NCBI GenBank assembly: GCA_903789505.1
Contig: CAIFEU010000107.1
Coordinates: 590-9,244, forward strand
From: an uncultured Coriobacteriales bacterium
Lineage (GTDB): Bacteria; Actinomycetota; Coriobacteriia; Coriobacteriales; UMGS124
DNA: 8,655 nucleotides
Direction: 5' to 3'
Shown: piece after piece, positions 5,347-8,655 of the stretch
Layout: every line of letters starts with the position of its first letter
Position numbering within the stretch: position 1 is the stretch's first letter
Position numbers and translations under genes: made by a program
Notes under the pieces: model-generated
What the model saw: only the letters and a program-made list of their open reading frames with translations
The model's database searches: none
What the model was told of the DNA's origin: nothing

Positions 5347-6573
5347 TCATGCCTCCGTGGGGTGGCTGAACGTCCCGGCGAACAGCGGGCACCCGCCCGC
5401 CGTGATCAGCGCGAACACGAACGGTCGGTTGAGCATGACCTTGCGCGCGTTGGGCCGCTTGCCACCGCCCTGCCCGGCATCGTCGCGCCCCACACCGTCG
5501 ACGCCGCGCGGGTTGAGGTCGAGCGTCGAGCACAACGCCAGCGCGCCCACGCTCAGCGGGCTGGAAGACATCGGGGAGAAGTCCGCGATCAGGGGGTTGA
5601 ACGCATGCTGGACGCCCAGCTCCTTGAGGGTGTCGACCAGGCGCAGCTCCTCGGTGCCGAGCGTGACGCGCGGGACCGCGAGGCGGACGAGCTGGCGGAC
5701 GCCCGCCTTCTTGGGGCGCTCGAAGCAGTCGCAGACGTTCTTCCACGCCATCCCGCCCGCGACGTAGTCCTGGACGCCCATGGACTCGTCGGGCATCGAG
5801 AACACGACGCGCGCGCCCGACTCGAGGCGCTTGGACAGCGTGACGGAGCCGGCTCGCTCGATCACGTGGCACTCCTGCCAGCAGACCATGTACTCGACCT
5901 TGTAGTTGCCGTCGGGTGCAAGGAAGTTCTTGACGCGCGCGTCGGTGAACGGCTCGCGCCACGCGTCGCTGACGTGCTGGGCGCCCAGGGCGAGGAGGAA
6001 GCACGCCGGGGAGATCTCGGAGGCTTGGTCGTAGTCGCCGCCGGTGCTCTCGAGCAGCCAGCGCCCAATCTCACGCTCGGCGCGCTCCGAGTGCAGGTCG
6101 TAGTTGTATACGCGGTCGCCCAGGACCTCGACGCCTCGCTCGAAGCCCGGGCGCAGCGAGACGGAGGAGTCGGCCCACAGGGAGCACGCCAGGCTGAAGT
6201 CGCCCTCCCCCGGGGCGGCTGCCGCCGCGGGGTCCGAGGCGCAGCTCGCGCCCTCGGGCTCCGGCGCCTGCCCGTCGTCGGCCGCGGGGGCTCCCCCGTC
6301 GTCGGGCGCGGGAGCGTCCCCGGCGCCGGGGGCGGCGGCGGGACGCGCGCAGGAGTCGGAGGCGCCGTCTGCGGCGAGGGTCCTCACGGTGGCGGCGATC
6401 TCGTCGGCATCGCCCACCAGGGCGGCGATCTCGTCGTGCGTCTCGCCGAGCGAGCAGTACGAGAGGGCGGCCAGCGTGCGGTACAAGCACGCCGGCGCGA
6501 TGACGAATTCGTCCCTATTCGCCGCCGTCGCGCTCAGAACGGAACGCGTCAGGTCGCTGAGGCGCGCCGGCAT
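5347..6573 (-). CDS. Divergent serpin-family protein, probably non-inhibitory
   Basis: The product is a 408-residue protein recognised as a serpin by its end: a breach/shutter strand segment (AVPRVTLGTEELRLVDTL at about 299-316, then KELGVQHAFNPLIADFS) and the C-terminal NRPFVFALITAGGCPLFAGTF, which matches the serpin signature (xRPFxF...T..xLFxGxxxxP). The N-terminal FVIAPACLYRTLAALSYCSLGET fits the helix A/B SPxSxxxALxMxxxGAxGxT region. Inhibitory serpins trap serine or cysteine proteases by inserting the reactive loop into sheet A. Here the hinge, normally EEGTEAAAAT-like, is replaced at about 353-372 by N-P-R-G-V-D-G-V-G-R-D-D-A-G-Q-G-G-G, which should impair insertion. Residues about 71-122 are an Ala/Pro/Gly/Asp-rich insert. 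No signal peptide is seen, so it appears cytoplasmic. The start is uncertain: ATG at 6573 has only a weak AGG nearby, TTG at 6588 follows a GAGGGAGAGAGAG purine tract, and ATG at 6618 lacks a site. Confidence 0.82.
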   Translation of the reverse strand: MPARLSDLTRSVLSATAANRDEFVIAPACLYRTLAALSYCSLGETHDEIAALVGDADEIAATVRTLAADGASDSCARPAAAPGAGDAPAPDDGGAPAADDGQAPEPEGASCASDPAAAAAPGEGDFSLACSLWADSSVSLRPGFERGVEVLGDRVYNYDLHSERAEREIGRWLLESTGGDYDQASEISPACFLLALGAQHVSDAWREPFTDARVKNFLAPDGNYKVEYMVCWQECHVIERAGSVTLSKRLESGARVVFSMPDESMGVQDYVAGGMAWKNVCDCFERPKKAGVRQLVRLAVPRVTLGTEELRLVDTLKELGVQHAFNPLIADFSPMSSSPLSVGALALCSTLDLNPRGVDGVGRDDAGQGGGKRPNARKVMLNRPFVFALITAGGCPLFAGTFSHPTEA

Positions 6574-6634
6574 CGAACCTGGTTTCAAGCTCTCTCTCCC
6601 TCGGCCATCCCGCCACATGTCGTTAGGTTGCCCG

Positions 6635-6640
6635 ATTGTA
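6635..6640 (-). promoter_or_regulatory. Candidate -10 element of the serpin gene
   Basis: On the minus strand TACAAT lies about 62 bases upstream of the serpin ATG at 6573. It is AT-rich against a very GC-rich background. The best -35 option (GACGTT, plus 6657-6662, 16-base spacer) is poor. If used, transcription would start near 6628, which would exclude the ATG at 6618 as a comfortably placed start. Confidence 0.3.
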
Positions 6641-6650
6641 ACGCTACATT
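6635..6650. promoter_or_regulatory. Imperfect palindrome overlapping the serpin -10
   Basis: ATTGTAACGCTACATT has TGTA...TACA arms with a CG centre; 12 of 16 positions are symmetric. It coincides with the predicted -10 hexamer, the position expected for a repressor site. No regulator gene is adjacent, so the role is speculative. Confidence 0.25.
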
Positions 6651-6717
6651 CAGGGAAACGTCGGAGACGCTCGCACGCGAGGGACATCTCCGCAGGAATC
6701 ATCCCCCTCGGCGCAGG

Positions 6718-6751
6718 CCGGGACGTGCGGGCGCTCCCCCACACGTCCCGG
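6718..6751 (-). terminator. Strong hairpin downstream of pntB
   Basis: The arms CCGGGACGTG (6718-6727) and CACGTCCCGG (6742-6751) form a perfect 10-bp stem, which can extend past one mismatch by three G-C pairs. It lies about 75 bases beyond the pntB stop in the direction of transcription and before the serpin promoter. No U-run follows, so it is either a U-less terminator or 3'-end stabiliser, common in GC-rich genomes, or a repetitive palindromic element. Confidence 0.45.
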
Positions 6752-6757
6752 ACGGCC

Positions 6758-6786
6758 GGGGACAGTCCCCCGAGGGCGGGACCCTC
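6758..6786. repeat. Further GC-rich palindromes next to the pntB hairpin
   Basis: GGGGACAGTCCCC (6758-6770) is a 6-bp inverted repeat around a single base, and GAGGG (6772-6776) with CCCTC (6782-6786) forms a 5-bp hairpin. Together with 6718-6751 they make three palindromes in a row within 70 bases. This resembles REP-type clusters but could simply shape the pnt transcript 3' end. Confidence 0.35.
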
Positions 6787-6824
6787 CGCTGGCAGCGCGC
6801 GACCCGGAGAGAGGCGGCGACGGG

Positions 6825-8333
6825 CTAGCGCTCGCCCCCGGGTGCGTCGGGCAGCGCCGCGACGATGGCCTCGACCGACGCCTTGGCGTCGCCCAGGAGC
6901 ATGTCGGTGTTGTCGTTGAAGAACAGCGGGTTCTGGACGCCCGAGTAACCCGCGTGTCCCATCGAGCGCTTCAGGACGATGACCTTGTGCGCCTCCCAGA
7001 CGCGCAGCACCGGCATGCCCGCGATCGGCGAGTCGGGCTCGGTGAGCGCCGCCGGGTTCACCGTGTCGTTGGCCCCAATCACCAGGACGACGTCGACGTC
7101 ACCGAAGTCGTCGTTGATCTCGTCCATCTCGTACACGTCGTCGTAGGGCACCTTGGCCTCCGCGAGCAGCACGTTCATGTGGCCGGGCATGCGCCCCGCC
7201 ACGGGATGGATGCCGAACCGCACGTCCACCCCCATGGCGGAGAGCTTGCGCGTGAGCTCGGCGACCGGGTACTGCGCCTGCGCGACCGCCATGCCGTAGC
7301 CGGGGGTGATCACGACGCGCCGGGCGTCGCCCAGGAGCTGGGCGACCTGCTCGGGCGTGGTCTCGGTGTGCTCGCCCACCTGCTGGGACGGACCCTGACC
7401 CGAGCCGGGCTGCGCCTTGCCCGCGGAGCTGCCGAACCCCCCGAGGATGACCGAGCCGAACGAGCGGTTCATGCCCTTGCACATGATGTAGGAGAGGTAG
7501 GCGCCCGAGGACCCGACCAGCGCCCCGGTGATGATCAGCAGGTCGTTGCCGAGCGTGAAGCCCGCCATCGCCGCCGCCCAGCCGGAGTAGGAGTTGAGCA
7601 TCGAGACGACGACGGGCATGTCGCCGCCGCCGATTGCGAGCACCAGGTGCGCCCCGAGCGCCAGGGACACGACGGTCAGCAGACACAGGGGGACCATCCC
7701 CGCGCCGACGCCGACGGTGTTGACCGTCCAGGCGATCAGGGCGACGCACACGACGACGGCGGCGAGGTTGATGGCGTTGCGGCCGGGAATCGTGAGCGGC
7801 TTGCCCGAGATCTTGCCGGACAGCTTGAGGTAGGCGACGACCGAGCCGGTGAGGGTGACCGCGCCGATGAAGATGGCGAGGCCGACCTCGCCCAGGTGGT
7901 AGGCGTTGCTCGCACTGGCGGGGTCGCCCGGGGTGGTCAGGAACGACGTGAACCCGACGAGCACCGCGGAGGCGCCCACGAAGGAGTGCAGCATCGCGAC
8001 CAGCTCGGGCATCGCGGTCATGTGGATCTTGAGCGCCTTCCAGACGCCGATCGAGGCGCCCACGGCCACCGCGACGATGATCAGGACGAGGGAGCGGACG
8101 GCGGCGCCGTCGCCCGCCACCGTGACCGCAATTGTCGAGACCAGCGCCAGCGCCATGCCGACGATGCCCATCCAGTTGCCACGCTGGGCGGTCTGCTGGC
8201 GCGAGAGTCCCGCGAGCGCCAGGATGAACAGCAGCGCCGCCAGGATGTAGGCGAGCGACTCGAAGCGCGTCAGCGCCTGCAGGGCCGCCGCCCCCGCGCC
8301 GACCGCCGTCGAAGATGCGAGCAGGGTCGCCAT
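6825..8333 (-). CDS. pntB: NAD(P)+ transhydrogenase, beta subunit
   Basis: PntB catalyses, with PntA, reversible hydride transfer from NADH to NADP+ coupled to inward proton movement across the cytoplasmic membrane, supplying NADPH. The 502-residue length is close to the usual size of about 460-480. The N-terminal part (about 25-300) is the membrane domain with many hydrophobic helices. It contains MPELVAMLHSFVG with His116, which corresponds to the E. coli proton-channel His91, and GGGDMPVVVSMLNSYSGW with Asp238. After a Gly/Ser/Gln-rich linker (about 300-322) comes the NADP(H)-binding domain III, with GYGMAVAQAQ at 345-354, GRMPGHMNVLLAEA at 380-393, IGANDTVNP at 419-427 and KRSMGHAGYSG at 455-465. 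All key motifs are intact. The start overlaps the pntA stop: ATG at 8333 (TGATG junction) or GTG at 8336 (GTGA junction). I chose ATG, as neither has a strong ribosome-binding site and coupling is likely. Confidence 0.96.
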   Translation of the reverse strand: MATLLASSTAVGAGAAALQALTRFESLAYILAALLFILALAGLSRQQTAQRGNWMGIVGMALALVSTIAVTVAGDGAAVRSLVLIIVAVAVGASIGVWKALKIHMTAMPELVAMLHSFVGASAVLVGFTSFLTTPGDPASASNAYHLGEVGLAIFIGAVTLTGSVVAYLKLSGKISGKPLTIPGRNAINLAAVVVCVALIAWTVNTVGVGAGMVPLCLLTVVSLALGAHLVLAIGGGDMPVVVSMLNSYSGWAAAMAGFTLGNDLLIITGALVGSSGAYLSYIMCKGMNRSFGSVILGGFGSSAGKAQPGSGQGPSQQVGEHTETTPEQVAQLLGDARRVVITPGYGMAVAQAQYPVAELTRKLSAMGVDVRFGIHPVAGRMPGHMNVLLAEAKVPYDDVYEMDEINDDFGDVDVVLVIGANDTVNPAALTEPDSPIAGMPVLRVWEAHKVIVLKRSMGHAGYSGVQNPLFFNDNTDMLLGDAKASVEAIVAALPDAPGGER

Positions 8334-8655
8334 CACTTCTCAGAGCTCCTCTCGAACATCTTGAGCATGCGGTGCGTCACGAGGAACCCGCCGAAGATGT
8401 TGATGCTCGCCAGCACGATCGCGATGACCGACAGAACGACGACCACCGGGTTGTCGGAGCCGACCAGCAGGATGGCGCCGACGATGATGATGCCCGAGAT
8501 GGCGTTGGTCACCGACATCAGGGGCGTGTGCAGCGTGTGCGTGACGTTGGTGATGACGTAGAAGCCCACGACCACGGCCAGCTCGAACACGATGAAGTGC
8601 CCCACCAACTCGGAGGGCCCGCCCCAGATGACCGCGACTCCCAGCGCCGCGAGCA
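8333..8655 (-). CDS. pntA: NAD(P)+ transhydrogenase, alpha subunit, C-terminal membrane part (partial, 5' end outside window)
   Basis: Only the last 106 or so residues are visible, and the frame is open to the right edge. They form the membrane tail of the alpha subunit: hydrophobic helices around the sequence GHFIVFELAVVVGFYVITNV, then the highly conserved LHTPLMSVTNAISGIIIVGA, a hydrophobic helix (NPVVVVLSVIAIVLASINI) and the terminal FGGFLVTHRMLKMFERSSEK. The residues before GHFIVF (LAALGVAVIWGGPSEL) look like a further helix of the E. coli-type fused PntA. I therefore do not accept the TTG at 8608 as a start, and favour a full-length fused alpha subunit over a split pntAB gene, though the split form cannot be excluded. 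The alpha subunit's missing N-terminal domains bind NAD(H). The gene ends in a TGA overlapping the pntB start, so the two are translated together. Confidence 0.93.
   Translation of the reverse strand, partial: LAALGVAVIWGGPSELVGHFIVFELAVVVGFYVITNVTHTLHTPLMSVTNAISGIIIVGAILLVGSDNPVVVVLSVIAIVLASINIFGGFLVTHRMLKMFERSSEK

Noticed and set aside
5362..6828. 488-codon plus-strand frame opposite the serpin gene
   Set aside because: Antisense shadow. The minus strand carries recognisable serpin signatures, whereas this translation has none.
6954..8561. 535-codon plus-strand frame opposite pntA-pntB
   Set aside because: His/Asp/Arg-rich antisense shadow of the transhydrogenase genes, which are unmistakable on the minus strand.

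Overview
This window is very GC-rich DNA (hand-counted lines inside the large first gene reach about 78% GC). It looks chromosomal and bacterial. The combination of high GC, an acidic Ala/Pro/Glu-rich giant protein, a bacterial serpin, an orphan tandem molybdate-binding (Mop) protein and an energy-linked transhydrogenase best fits a host-associated Actinomycetota, probably class Coriobacteriia. That placement is inference, because no rRNA or other strong marker is present.

Layout from left to right. (1) Bases 13-3684, plus strand: one gene for a 1223-residue acidic protein that I cannot assign to a family. Folded-looking islands are separated by long low-complexity linkers, and the C-terminus looks coiled-coil. 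(2) Bases 3685-3829: a short convergent gap with weak hairpins. (3) Bases 3830-4382, minus strand: a two-gene type II toxin-antitoxin module (Phd/YefM-like antitoxin followed by an overlapping RelE/ParE-like toxin). Its GC is visibly lower than that of its surroundings. It has an extended -10 promoter and a perfect 8-bp inverted repeat lying over the predicted transcription start. (4) Bases 4443-4761: about 320 bases without a convincing gene, holding a nested inverted repeat at 4611-4660. (5) Bases 4762-5187, minus strand: a 141-residue protein made of two tandem Mop domains, with its own ribosome-binding site and probably its own promoter. (6) Bases 5347-6573, minus strand: a divergent serpin with a low-complexity insert and a degenerate reactive-loop hinge. 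(7) Bases 6574-6824: an intergenic region with a cluster of GC-rich hairpins next to the pnt operon end. (8) Bases 6825-8655, minus strand: pntB and the 3' end of pntA, overlapping and clearly translationally coupled. They encode the membrane and NADP(H)-binding parts of the proton-translocating NAD(P)+ transhydrogenase.

The only genes with clear evidence of joint function are the pntA-pntB pair and the toxin-antitoxin pair. The Mop protein and serpin lie in the same direction downstream of pntAB, but gaps of about 160 and 250 bases, with separate promoter-like signals, argue for separate transcription. I see no CRISPR array, tRNA, rRNA, insertion sequence or phage gene. The least explained items are the large first protein, the serpin with its altered hinge, and the structured intergenic elements.
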